Positions 1 through 6,433 of a stretch of DNA of 11,352 bases are shown one piece after another. Origin of the DNA: Prochlorococcus marinus str. MIT 9215 (GTDB taxonomy: Bacteria; Cyanobacteriota; Cyanobacteriia; PCC-6307; Cyanobiaceae); the NCBI GenBank assembly GCA_949486985.1, contig CATBLW010000085.1, forward strand, positions 1 through 11,352. Reading direction: 5' to 3'. How positions within the stretch are numbered: position 1 is the stretch's first letter; the number at the start of each line of letters is the position of its first letter. Under the pieces are notes generated by a model that was given only the letters and a program-made list of their open reading frames with translations, was not told the origin of the DNA and made no database searches. The position numbers and the translations under genes were made by a program.

Positions 1-54
1 CTATTTGATTCCTGTATTGGCTTCATCTACTACTGCATGGGCGCATGCAAATAG
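1..54 (+). other. Possible 3' end of a plus-strand ORF cut by the window edge
   Basis: Frame 1 is open from the first base to a TAG at 52-54 and would end a peptide in DSCIGFIYYCMGACK, with three Cys in 17 residues. Frame 2 is also open, to a TAA at 56-58, so openness alone proves little over this length. I recognise no family. A Cys-rich secreted or modified peptide tail is imaginable in this group of organisms, but nothing upstream is visible. The inverted repeat at 34-49 lies inside it. Very uncertain. Confidence 0.12.
34..49. repeat. Perfect inverted repeat TGCATG-GGCG-CATGCA
   Basis: Two 6-base arms, 34-39 and 44-49, are exact reverse complements around a 4-base centre. There is no T-run after either arm, so it is not a normal intrinsic terminator. 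It could be an operator half-site pair or a small RNA hairpin. The function is unknown and chance is possible. Confidence 0.35.
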
Positions 55-226
55 CTAAGGATTTAAGTCATAAGTTGTCTGATGATGATTCCGTTCTGAT
101 CTTCTTGCTTGCTTCTCAAGCTTGTCAGTCTTGTGGGTTTGGATCTGGCCCTTGGTTAAAAAGGGTGCTCCTGTGTATGGATTGTTGATCAGGAAAAGTT
201 GGCCAAGATGGCTTTCCTGCTCAGGA
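55..226. other. Non-coding stretch at the left edge, no gene recognised
   Basis: This stretch is AT-richer than the gene blocks. The open frames here are short, start at TTG and run into the antisense of the next gene, and their translations look like no protein family. It probably holds the 3' untranslated region of the ribbon-helix-helix gene. Arms AGGAAA (191-196) and TTTCCT, just past it near 213-218, could pair, but no T-run follows, so no terminator is called. Confidence 0.4.
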
Positions 227-613
227 TTAATCGGTGTTTGTTTGTTTGTTGTGTCGATTCTGAACCAATGGGCTGGCAGAGAGATCGGGAATGCTTCGGT
301 TTCGTATTGGTGCGGCGATTTCCATTCCTTTTAGCCAGTCAGGGACTTGGTCGAGATCAGCATCCTCTGAAGGCGGGCTTGGCTGGCTGGAATTAATATT
401 TTCACTGGCTGATTGTTCACTGGAGTATGGATCCCTCTCCTCAACATCTGGTTCCGCTTCAATTAGCCAGTTTGGATTGGGGAGAGCAGTCTGAAGGGCG
501 CCATTCAATAAGAAGTTAATCGCTGTACTTCTATCAATGCTGTAAACCGCACAGTAGTAATCAACTTCGCTGAGGAGTTCTTCCTCAATTGTGATCTCGA
601 GATTTCTGCTCAT
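227..613 (-). CDS. Small ribbon-helix-helix-like protein with acidic disordered tail
   Basis: 128 residues. Residues 2-40 fit a ribbon-helix-helix (CopG/MetJ/Arc) fold: a short beta strand (NLEITIEEELL) followed by two helices around SEVDYYCAVYSIDRSTAINF and LLNGAL, with the small polar turn between them that this fold uses. Proteins of this class bind DNA as dimers and often repress their own promoter. From about residue 50 the chain is rich in Glu, Asp, Ser and Pro (SSEQSASENINSSQPSPPSE) and looks disordered, with one conserved-looking patch DQVPDWLKGMEIAAP near 91-105. The start is ATG at 613, with no clear ribosome site. There is no adjacent toxin gene, so an antitoxin role is not supported. 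The fold is called by eye and DNA binding is inferred; the reading frame itself is fairly sure. Confidence 0.6.
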   Translation of the reverse strand: MSRNLEITIEEELLSEVDYYCAVYSIDRSTAINFLLNGALQTALPNPNWLIEAEPDVEERDPYSSEQSASENINSSQPSPPSEDADLDQVPDWLKGMEIAAPIRNRSIPDLSASPLVQNRHNKQTNTD

Positions 614-681
614 GGGTTGATCAGGATCGGTGATGTATTGGTCTGATGATGCAGATCTGATCCACTTCTAGCCGTGAATTG

Positions 682-710
682 TTGATTGGGATCATTTAGA
701 TCTTGATTGG
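682..710. repeat. Direct repeat TTGATTGG, two copies 21 bases apart
   Basis: Identical octamers lie at 682-689 and 703-710, a spacing of two helical turns. They are upstream of the ribbon-helix-helix gene on its coding strand, and the second copy lies in the last codons of msrA. Ribbon-helix-helix repressors commonly bind short direct repeats on one DNA face, so an autoregulatory operator is possible. It could also be chance. Confidence 0.2.
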
Positions 711-1418
711 TGAGTTGTCACTACGCAGAACACAGTGGCTGATCGACCAGTCGTAGTGGTTCCATACCTCGGCTGGAAGCTTGTAGTTTGCGCCTTGAAA
801 ATTTCCTAGGCCAACTTTGGTTGGCATGGCAGAGCAGTAGGGCCTGCTGCCTGGCTTGGCAAGATATTGCTGGTGATAAGGCTCGGCGTAATAAAAGTCT
901 TCGTCGGCTTTGATCTCCGTCGTGATTTCGCCAAAGCCATGCTTGTTCAAGGCCTTTTGATAGCTGGCTTTGCTGGCTTGAACCAGCTCCATCTGATCAG
1001 CTGTTGTCGTGTAAATCGCTGATCTGTATTGGCTACCAGAATCATTGCCTTGTCGATTCCCCTGGGTTGGGTCATGGCATTCCCAGAAGAGTTTGAGCAG
1101 GTCGCTGAAGTCGACCTCAGCAGTGTTCCAAACCACCCGGACAACTTCGGTATGACCGCTGCGGCCTGAGCAGACCTGTTGATAAGTCGGTTGGCTTTGA
1201 TGGCCACCGGCATAGCCAACAGCTGTGCTGAAGACACCAGGCAATCGCCAGAAACCTTTCTCTGCTCCCCAGAAACAGCCACAGGCAAAGATGGCTGCTT
1301 CTTGATTGTTGATGAGCAACGGAGCTCTTAACTCTGAACCAAGAACAAAATGCTTCTCGGCTGTTGGAGGCATGGGCTTCTTCTTAGATGTTTTGGGTGT
1401 TAACCAGGAAGGAAGCAT
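696..1418 (-). CDS. msrA: Peptide-methionine (S)-S-oxide reductase MsrA
   Basis: 240 residues. MsrA reduces the S epimer of methionine sulfoxide in proteins and free methionine, and is recycled by thioredoxin. The family signature is complete: IFACGCFWGAEKGFW at 43-57 with the nucleophile Cys48 in GCFW, then GVFSTAVGYAGG (61-72), PTYQQVCSGRSGHTE (77-91), FWECHDPTQGNRQGNDSGSQYRSAIY (111-136, containing the substrate-site acid and Tyr residues) and YYAEPYHQQYL (176-186). Likely resolving cysteines are Cys195 and Cys229 near the C-terminus. The first 40 residues are a poorly conserved extension, as in long E. coli-type MsrA. The start is ATG at 1418. It lies 24 bases downstream of the small membrane protein gene and probably shares its transcript. 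Useful in an oxygen-producing cell with heavy oxidant load. Confidence 0.95.
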   Translation of the reverse strand: MLPSWLTPKTSKKKPMPPTAEKHFVLGSELRAPLLINNQEAAIFACGCFWGAEKGFWRLPGVFSTAVGYAGGHQSQPTYQQVCSGRSGHTEVVRVVWNTAEVDFSDLLKLFWECHDPTQGNRQGNDSGSQYRSAIYTTTADQMELVQASKASYQKALNKHGFGEITTEIKADEDFYYAEPYHQQYLAKPGSRPYCSAMPTKVGLGNFQGANYKLPAEVWNHYDWSISHCVLRSDNSPIKI

Positions 1419-1442
1419 TTGAGGCTTGAAAGCCCATTAACC

Positions 1443-1694
1443 CTAGGCAATTTGCTTCGGTTCTAGGTGGATATGGTTCAGAAGGGTGGTCACGAAGGCA
1501 AACAGCAGGAACGGGAGGCTGAGAACCAGAATCAAGCCGACGCCCACAAGGGCAAAGACCGGCCTGGATGAACCCATTAGGGCAAGGCCTGCGGCCAAGC
1601 TCACAAAAATCACGGCCATCCAGGCGAGAACTTGTAGGTAGATATCACCGAAGGTGAGCGTGCAACGCATGGAATAGGGGGTACCAGGTGTCAT
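1443..1694 (-). CDS. Small two-helix membrane protein, hypothetical
   Basis: 83 residues, no family recognised. After a short N-terminus there are two hydrophobic segments, about 20-40 (LQVLAWMAVIFVSLAAGLAL) and 45-70 (VFALVGVGLILVLSLPFLLFAF), separated by a short GSSRP turn, then a polar tail HIHLEPKQIA. This predicts a hairpin in the plasma or thylakoid membrane. ATG at 1694 is the longest start; the internal Met at residue 9 (MRCTLTFGD) is an alternative. The gene ends 24 bases before msrA starts on the same strand, so the pair may be one transcript; whether they share a function cannot be told from this. A GCGATCGC octamer sits just upstream at 1705-1712. Confidence 0.65.
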   Translation of the reverse strand: MTPGTPYSMRCTLTFGDIYLQVLAWMAVIFVSLAAGLALMGSSRPVFALVGVGLILVLSLPFLLFAFVTTLLNHIHLEPKQIA

Positions 1695-1704
1695 GTTTTG
1701 TCTT

Positions 1705-1712
1705 GCGATCGC
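1705..1712. repeat. HIP1-type palindrome GCGATCGC
   Basis: This is the exact 8-base HIP1 palindrome, known to be over-represented in many cyanobacterial genomes, although less so in marine picocyanobacteria. It lies in the gap between the ABC exporter and the small membrane protein gene. It has no established promoter function. Confidence 0.45.
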
Positions 1713-1826
1713 TGTCTAGAGCTAGCGACAAGCGGATGATTTGTCTTGAAATTGTGCTCAACCGTTTCATGGTTGATGCCTTCGTTGAAGGCATTTGTTG
1801 CTGAATTTGGTTGGGCTAAGTCGAGA

Positions 1827-3578
1827 TCAGCCAACAGTTTCGAGCTGTTCAGCAGCCTGCTCACGTTCCCAAAGGCGTCGATAAAGCCCTGGGACTTTGA
1901 TCAATTCCTGGTGATGCCCTTGTTGAACCAGATGTCCCTCTTCCATTACCAGAATTCGATCGCAGGCTGCCGCCGCAGAGAGCTGGTGGCTGATCATCAC
2001 GATCGTGCGTCCTTGTTGCGCTCTAATCGATGCCAGGATTTCAGAGGCTGTGTTGTTGTCCACGCTGGCAAGAGCGTCATCCAACACCAGCACAGGTGCA
2101 GAAACCAGTAGTGCTCTGGCTAGTGCCGTGCGCTGCCTTTGTCCACCGCTAAGTGTGATGCCTCGTTCTCCAACGAGGGTGTCGAAGCCATCGGGAAAAC
2201 CACGCACGTCGTCCATGAGGCGTGCTTGCTGCGCTGCTGCTGCCACCCGTTCCATCGAGGCCTGGGGATCTCCAAAGCGGAGATTGTCAGCAAGGCTGCT
2301 GGTGAATAGATAACCCTCTTGGGGCACTAGTGAAACATTGCTGCGTAGATCCTTTAGCGTTAGATCATTGACATCATGGTCATCGAGGAATAGCTGACCT
2401 CGGGGAACGTCAACCATGCGACCTAGGGCCCTTGCCAATGTGGTTTTGCCACATCCCACGGGGCCAACAACTGCCACCAGCTCACCGGCTTCAATGACAA
2501 AGTTCAGACCCGAGAGAGTGTCTTGTTGACTGCCTTCGAAGTGGATATGCAGTTCGCGTGCTTCCAGGCGACCCCTAACAGGTTTTTTTAGCTTTACAGG
2601 CACCTCTGGATTGCAGATTTGGGGCATTCGCTTCAGCAGTTCTTCCACTCTTTCGAGGCTCACTTGGCCGGTCTGAAAGGTGTTGAGGGTGAAGCCCAGT
2701 AGAGCCGTAGGGAAAACCAGCCGTTCCACATAAAGAATCAGGGCGACCAGTCCGCCAATGGTGAGGCTGCCGCGCTCGAGCTGGCCGGTGCCAAGTGCCA
2801 GCAGCACCAGTAGTGAGATCGAGGAGATGCCTTCCAGCAATGGGAAGAGGGTGCTGCGCGTACGTGCCAAGCGAATGGCGGCCGCTTTGAAAGCGTCATT
2901 GCGCTCGGAAAAAGCGGCCTGCTCAGGCTCTTCCTGTCCATAAATTTTGATCGCACCGATCCCAGAGAGGTCTTCCTGGATCAGGTCACTGAGGTCGGAA
3001 AGGGATTCTTGCTGGCGTTGTTGTTGCCGCATCATCCGTCCTCCGAAGAGGCTCACCGTGCCCAGCATCACGGGGTAAAGGCTGATTGCGGCCAGGGTCA
3101 GCCAGGGATCGATGGCCAGCATCGCGGGCAGGGTGAAGCAATAGGCCATCGCCGTATTGGTGAGGCTTAAAACAGCGAACCCCAGGAGGCGGCGAATGTT
3201 CTCCACATCGCTGGTGGCACGGTTGATGACATCACCACTGCCGATTTGTTGAACCCAACCGGGCTCTTGGCTGAGCATGTGGTCAAACAAACGTTGACGC
3301 AGCTCGACTTCAACCTGACGTCCGACGCCGAAAACGAGTTGCCTGGACAACATCCTGGCCAAGGCCATCACGCTGGCAAGAATCACAATCCAGCCGGCCT
3401 GATGCAGCACATCAGAGAAGGCAAAATCGTCTTGGAGATCATCAATAACGCGCAGGACTTCCAGCGGGATGATCACGCTGAGAATGTTCACCACCAGGAG
3501 TGTGATGGCACCAAAGATCACAGTGCGGCGATGGGGCCTTAGGTATCGGCCGATCAGATCGAGGCGAAGTGCTGCCAT
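1827..3578 (-). CDS. ABC exporter half-transporter (fused membrane and ATPase domains), MdlA/SmdA-like
   Basis: 583 residues with the usual exporter layout. An N-terminal membrane domain shows about six helices (near 20-40, 60-76, 133-156, 158-178, 243-265, 272-298). The ATPase domain from about 335 has Walker A GPVGCGKTT (372-380), Q-loop Gln420, signature LSGGQ (476-480), Walker B VLVLDD (496-501), D-loop SVD and switch His531. The membrane-domain wording (ELRQRLFDHML, GSGDVINRATSDVENIRRLL) resembles E. coli MdlA, a half-transporter that usually pairs with MdlB. The residue after the Walker B Asp is Asp501 rather than the usual catalytic Glu, as in the weak-site partner of heterodimeric exporters. 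No second half-transporter is nearby, so its partner, if any, is elsewhere. The substrate is unknown (lipid, peptide or drug type). The start is ATG at 3578, divergent from DUF3288. Confidence 0.9.
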   Translation of the reverse strand: MAALRLDLIGRYLRPHRRTVIFGAITLLVVNILSVIIPLEVLRVIDDLQDDFAFSDVLHQAGWIVILASVMALARMLSRQLVFGVGRQVEVELRQRLFDHMLSQEPGWVQQIGSGDVINRATSDVENIRRLLGFAVLSLTNTAMAYCFTLPAMLAIDPWLTLAAISLYPVMLGTVSLFGGRMMRQQQRQQESLSDLSDLIQEDLSGIGAIKIYGQEEPEQAAFSERNDAFKAAAIRLARTRSTLFPLLEGISSISLLVLLALGTGQLERGSLTIGGLVALILYVERLVFPTALLGFTLNTFQTGQVSLERVEELLKRMPQICNPEVPVKLKKPVRGRLEARELHIHFEGSQQDTLSGLNFVIEAGELVAVVGPVGCGKTTLARALGRMVDVPRGQLFLDDHDVNDLTLKDLRSNVSLVPQEGYLFTSSLADNLRFGDPQASMERVAAAAQQARLMDDVRGFPDGFDTLVGERGITLSGGQRQRTALARALLVSAPVLVLDDALASVDNNTASEILASIRAQQGRTIVMISHQLSAAAACDRILVMEEGHLVQQGHHQELIKVPGLYRRLWEREQAAEQLETVG

Positions 3579-3650
3579 GCCGGGATCGATTAGGACATCA
3601 AGCTAAGCGGCCAAGCTGAGCAAGGTTGGCAACATTCTTGAGATGGAGCG
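3579..3650. promoter_or_regulatory. Divergent intergenic region, ABC exporter / DUF3288
   Basis: These 72 bases separate two divergent start codons (ATG 3578 minus, ATG 3651 plus), so both promoters must lie here or overlap the genes. I see no clear -35/-10 pair. The motif AAGCT appears twice (around 3600 and 3613). A GGAG at 3645-3648 lies very close to the plus-strand ATG and could be its ribosome site. Confidence 0.45.
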
Positions 3651-3974
3651 ATGAGTGATTCTCATTTGAACCAGGAGCAAAATCACCCCCTCTACGCCAC
3701 CGACCGTGATCATATTGACCGGCTTCTCGCTAAGGAGTTGCCTGCTGATGCTGATGTGGTTGATCTGGCTCGGTTGATGCTTCGTTATGAGGGTTTCCCA
3801 GGGGCCTCAGATTTGCAGGCTGACATGGTCAAGACACTGAAGTTTTGGGGGCTGACTCGAGAGGCTTTGAACGTTAGAGCTCGTCAGATTTGGAATCAGG
3901 GTTTCCGGCCAGGACAGGCGGCTGAGGAGTCTGTTGGTTCTGGTTTTGATAACGCCGACGGGGAGCGCAATTGA
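3651..3974 (+). CDS. DUF3288 family protein
   Basis: 107 residues. It matches what I know of the cyanobacterial family DUF3288: an N-terminal HPLYATDRDHIDRLL block (12-26), then VVDLARLMLRYEGFPGASDLQADM (36-59), a KFWGLTREAL helix (64-73) and a tail RQIWNQGFRP. The family is small, soluble, mostly helical and of unknown function. The C-terminal 20 residues (AAEESVGSGFDNADGERN) are polar and probably disordered. The start is ATG at 3651, with GGAG just upstream. A short TTG-start reading frame overlaps its stop codon, and an intrinsic terminator follows about 95 bases later. The family call is from memory of its motifs. Confidence 0.8.
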   Translation: MSDSHLNQEQNHPLYATDRDHIDRLLAKELPADADVVDLARLMLRYEGFPGASDLQADMVKTLKFWGLTREALNVRARQIWNQGFRPGQAAEESVGSGFDNADGERN

Positions 3975-4039
3975 ATCGAAAGGCTGTTTTGAATCTTGCG
4001 GCGTTGATGGCTTGGTTCTCGCCAGCAGCGAATTTTTAA
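3971..4039 (+). CDS. Possible 22-codon peptide ORF overlapping the DUF3288 stop
   Basis: A TTG at 3971 overlaps the TGA of DUF3288 (TTGA), the same arrangement seen between the STAS gene and mrnC. The frame runs to TAA at 4037-4039. The peptide starts MNRKAVLNLAALMAWF, resembling a signal peptide (basic start, then a hydrophobic core), but ends six residues later. It has one Trp codon (4013-4015) and precedes the terminator hairpin ahead of trpD. It may be a leader peptide, the remnant of a lost secreted protein gene, or chance. Only its openness, overlap and composition support it. Confidence 0.22.
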   Translation: MNRKAVLNLAALMAWFSPAANF

Positions 4040-4068
4040 GGGATAGTGTTGTTGTCCCCATCACCCGG

Positions 4069-4096
4069 CCCGGTGTGCATTGCACCCGGGTTTTTT
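4069..4096 (+). terminator. Intrinsic terminator or attenuator ahead of trpD
   Basis: CCCGG (4069-4073) and GTGC (4075-4078) pair with GCAC (4082-4085) and CCGGG (4086-4090), with one bulged T and an ATT loop, giving nine pairs, seven of them G-C. Six T residues follow directly (4091-4096). This is a textbook Rho-independent terminator. It ends the DUF3288 transcript or, if transcription of trpD begins further upstream, could act as an attenuator. It lies inside the longer ATG-initiated frame of trpD, which argues for the later start. Confidence 0.8.
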
Positions 4097-4097
4097 A

Positions 4098-4133
4098 CTG
4101 CCCCACTTTCGGCCTCATTCTCTGCCCCACTTT
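4098..4133 (+). repeat. Direct repeat CTGCCCCACTTT, two copies 24 bases apart, in trpD leader
   Basis: Identical 12-mers lie at 4098-4109 and 4122-4133, between the terminator and the trpD start at 4143. The bases between them differ. The position suits an operator or an RNA-binding site in the 5' leader, but no known regulator motif is recognised. A local duplication is an alternative. Confidence 0.5.
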
Positions 4134-4142
4134 TTTGGCCCA

Positions 4143-5198
4143 ATGTCTTTTGCTTCTTCCTCGCCGTTCTCCTGGCCGCAAACCCTTGAGATGCTCCTTC
4201 AGGGGCAGAACCTTACGGATCAACAGGCCACGGCTCTGATGCAGGCCTGGTTGGCAGAAGAGCTCACTCCAGTGCAAACCGGAGCCTTCCTTGCTGCTTT
4301 GCGGGTTAAAGGTCTCTCTGGTGCTGAGTTGGCGGCGATGGCCAATGTCTTGCGGGCGGCCTGCCCTCTCCCTTGTGCAGTGCCTGCCATGGCGATGGTC
4401 GACACCTGTGGCACTGGTGGGGATGGCGCTGACACCTTCAATATTTCCACCGCCGTGGCCTTTACCGCTGCAGCTTGTGGGGCGAAGGTTGCCAAGCACG
4501 GCAACCGAAGTGCAAGCGGCAAGGTGGGCTCGGCTGATGTTCTCGAGGGTCTTGGACTTCAGCTCAAGGCTTCTCTGGAAACGGTGGTATCAGCCCTTCC
4601 AGAAGCAGGGGTGACATTTCTGTTTGCACCGGCTTGGCATCCAGCCTTGGTGAACCTTGCTCCGCTGCGCCGCAGCCTTGGGGTTCGCACTGTGTTCAAT
4701 CTTCTTGGACCCTTGGTCAATCCCCTGCGGCCGCAAGCTCAAGTGCTGGGTGTGGCGAGGGCAGAGTTGTTGGATCCCATGGCAGAAGCTCTGCAGCGTC
4801 TAGGTCTTCAGAGGGCCGTTGTCGTGCATGGTGCCGGTGGTTTGGATGAAGCCTCCCTGGCAGGGAAGAATGCGTTGCGATTGCTCGATAATGGACAGCT
4901 GCGTGAATCGTTGCTTGACCCTGAGCAATTAGGGCTGATTTCGGCACCTGTTGAGGATCTCAAGGGGGGAGATCTTGCTTTCAATCAAAGAATTCTTTCT
5001 GCCGTACTTCAGGGGCAAGGAACAAGGGCTCAAAGGGATGTGGTGGCTTTGAATACAGCTTTGGTTCTCTGGGCTGCCGGTTTAGAAGATGATCTAGGGC
5101 TGGGGGTTGCTAAAGCTCATCAATGTCTGGATCAGGGCCTTCCTTGGCAGAGACTGGAGGGATTACGTCGGGCCTTAGACCATCAAATTGGAGAATGA
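4143..5198 (+). CDS. trpD: Anthranilate phosphoribosyltransferase TrpD
   Basis: 351 residues from ATG 4143. It transfers the phosphoribosyl group of PRPP to anthranilate, the second step of tryptophan synthesis. The family signatures are intact: ELTPVQTGAFLAALRVKG (40-57), the PRPP-binding loop CGTGGDGADTFNIST (89-103), KHGNRSASGKVGSADVLE (118-135), LFAPAWHPAL (160-169) with the anthranilate-site region, and RTVFNLLGPLVNPL (182-195). The metal-site GLDE is at 233-236. An in-frame ATG at 4080 would add 21 residues, but it lies within the terminator hairpin and those residues do not resemble TrpD, so 4143 is preferred; 351 residues also fits the usual length of about 340-350. It is followed after 30 bases by carA and is probably co-transcribed. 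No other trp gene is adjacent. Confidence 0.95.
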   Translation: MSFASSSPFSWPQTLEMLLQGQNLTDQQATALMQAWLAEELTPVQTGAFLAALRVKGLSGAELAAMANVLRAACPLPCAVPAMAMVDTCGTGGDGADTFNISTAVAFTAAACGAKVAKHGNRSASGKVGSADVLEGLGLQLKASLETVVSALPEAGVTFLFAPAWHPALVNLAPLRRSLGVRTVFNLLGPLVNPLRPQAQVLGVARAELLDPMAEALQRLGLQRAVVVHGAGGLDEASLAGKNALRLLDNGQLRESLLDPEQLGLISAPVEDLKGGDLAFNQRILSAVLQGQGTRAQRDVVALNTALVLWAAGLEDDLGLGVAKAHQCLDQGLPWQRLEGLRRALDHQIGE

Positions 5199-5228
5199 TT
5201 GGGTAATGCATTCAGGATCAATTAGCCG

Positions 5229-6368
5229 ATGACAGCTTCATCCAAAAATGATGCGCTGCTCGTATTGGCCGATGGAACTGTCCTGCAGGGGAAGGCCTTT
5301 GGCTCCCGGGGCAGCGTTGTTGGTGAGGTGGTCTTCAACACTGGGATGACCGGCTATCAGGAGGTGATCACCGACCCCAGTTATTCCGGGCAGTTGGTCA
5401 CTTTTACCTATCCGGAACTCGGCAATACAGGAGTGAATCCTGATGATCAGGAGGCTGCTCAACCTCACGCCCGCGGAGTGATTGCCCGTCAGTTGGTTCC
5501 TCAACCGAGCAGCTGGCGTTGTCAGCAGCCGCTTGAAACATGGCTTGATGATCACGGCGTTGTTGGTATCTGTGATCTCGATACCAGAGCACTTGTTAGG
5601 CATCTGCGAGAGACCGGTGCCATGAACGGTGTGATTAGCAGTGATGGTTGTTCTCCTCAGCAGCTCTTGGAACGGGTGAAAAATGCTCCTTCGATGGAGG
5701 GGCTGAACCTTGCTGACCAGGTGACGACTTCTGCCCCTTACACCTGGACTTCACGATGTGGGGTTGGTTTTGACCAAAGGCTTAAGAACCGTTCAGATTC
5801 TCCCTTTCGCGTTGTCGCGATTGATTTCGGGATCAAGCGAGCCATCCTTGAGCGGCTTGTGGCCCATGGATGTGATGTCACTGTGCTGCCAGCCAGTGCT
5901 GATCTCGACGCTGTGCTGAGTGCCTCTCCCGAGGGTGTGTTCCTATCGAATGGACCAGGTGATCCTGCAGCTGTGACAGCAGGAATCGCTCTCACTCGTG
6001 ACCTTCTCACCAAGGCTGATTTACCGCTGTTTGGCATTTGCCTTGGCCATCAGATTCTTGGCTTGGCAATGGGCGGGCGCACATTCAAGTTGGCCTATGG
6101 CCACCGCGGCCTTAATCATCCCTGTGGAACCTCTGGACGGGTTGAAATCACCAGCCAGAACCACGGCTTTGCTCTCGATGCTGGGTCCCTTCCTGAGGAC
6201 AGTGTGGCCGTGAGTCATCTCAACCTCAATGACCGCACAGTGGCAGCGATTGCTCATCGGCAGCGACCAATCTTTGGTGTGCAATATCACCCAGAAGCCA
6301 GTCCAGGACCTCATGATGCCGATCATCATTTCGCGCGTTTTGTGGCTTCGATGGCCGAACGCCGCTGA
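5229..6368 (+). CDS. carA: Carbamoyl-phosphate synthase small (glutaminase) subunit CarA
   Basis: 379 residues. CarA hydrolyses glutamine and passes ammonia to CarB, which makes carbamoyl phosphate for arginine and pyrimidine synthesis. The N-terminal CarA domain shows LVLADGTVLQGKAFG (11-25), GEVVFNTGMTGYQEVITDPSY (32-52) and GICDLDTRALVRHLRE (113-128). The class I glutamine amidotransferase domain shows LSNGPGDP (239-246), GICLGHQILGLA (269-280) with nucleophile Cys271, and QYHPEASPGP (352-361) with His354 and Glu356 completing the triad. The length is normal and nothing is missing. The start is ATG at 5229, with an AGGA at 5216-5219. carB is not in the window. The 30-base gap to trpD suggests a shared transcript. 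Confidence 0.97.
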   Translation: MTASSKNDALLVLADGTVLQGKAFGSRGSVVGEVVFNTGMTGYQEVITDPSYSGQLVTFTYPELGNTGVNPDDQEAAQPHARGVIARQLVPQPSSWRCQQPLETWLDDHGVVGICDLDTRALVRHLRETGAMNGVISSDGCSPQQLLERVKNAPSMEGLNLADQVTTSAPYTWTSRCGVGFDQRLKNRSDSPFRVVAIDFGIKRAILERLVAHGCDVTVLPASADLDAVLSASPEGVFLSNGPGDPAAVTAGIALTRDLLTKADLPLFGICLGHQILGLAMGGRTFKLAYGHRGLNHPCGTSGRVEITSQNHGFALDAGSLPEDSVAVSHLNLNDRTVAAIAHRQRPIFGVQYHPEASPGPHDADHHFARFVASMAERR

Positions 6369-6396
6369 AAACCGTGGTATTGAATCGCCAACATCA

Positions 6397-6421
6397 CTAC
6401 ACTTCCTGCCATTGCGTGTAG
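6397..6421 (+). promoter_or_regulatory. Inverted repeat CTACAC...GTGTAG abutting the STAS ribosome site
   Basis: Arms 6397-6402 and 6416-6421 are exact reverse complements with a 13-base loop. The right arm runs into the G-run AGGGGGC (6420-6426), which is the only plausible ribosome site for the following gene. The hairpin could therefore tune access to it, or could be a protein operator. No T-run follows, so it is not a terminator for carA. Confidence 0.35.
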
Positions 6422-6433
6422 GGGGCTGGTCCC

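Noticed and set aside
122..334. Plus-strand open frame with hydrophobic and Trp-rich content
   Set aside because: It starts at a TTG and runs antisense into the ribbon-helix-helix gene; no family likeness and no ribosome site.
1423..1434. GGCT-TGAA-AGCC hairpin between the small membrane protein gene and msrA
   Set aside because: It has only four base pairs and no T-run, so it is too weak to call a terminator or attenuator.
1746..2111. Plus-strand open frame of 121 codons opposite the ABC exporter
   Set aside because: It is antisense to the conserved ATPase domain, and its composition is that of a shadow frame.
4080..4142. Longer trpD start at ATG 4080
   Set aside because: The added 21 residues are read through the terminator hairpin and T-run and do not resemble TrpD N-termini.
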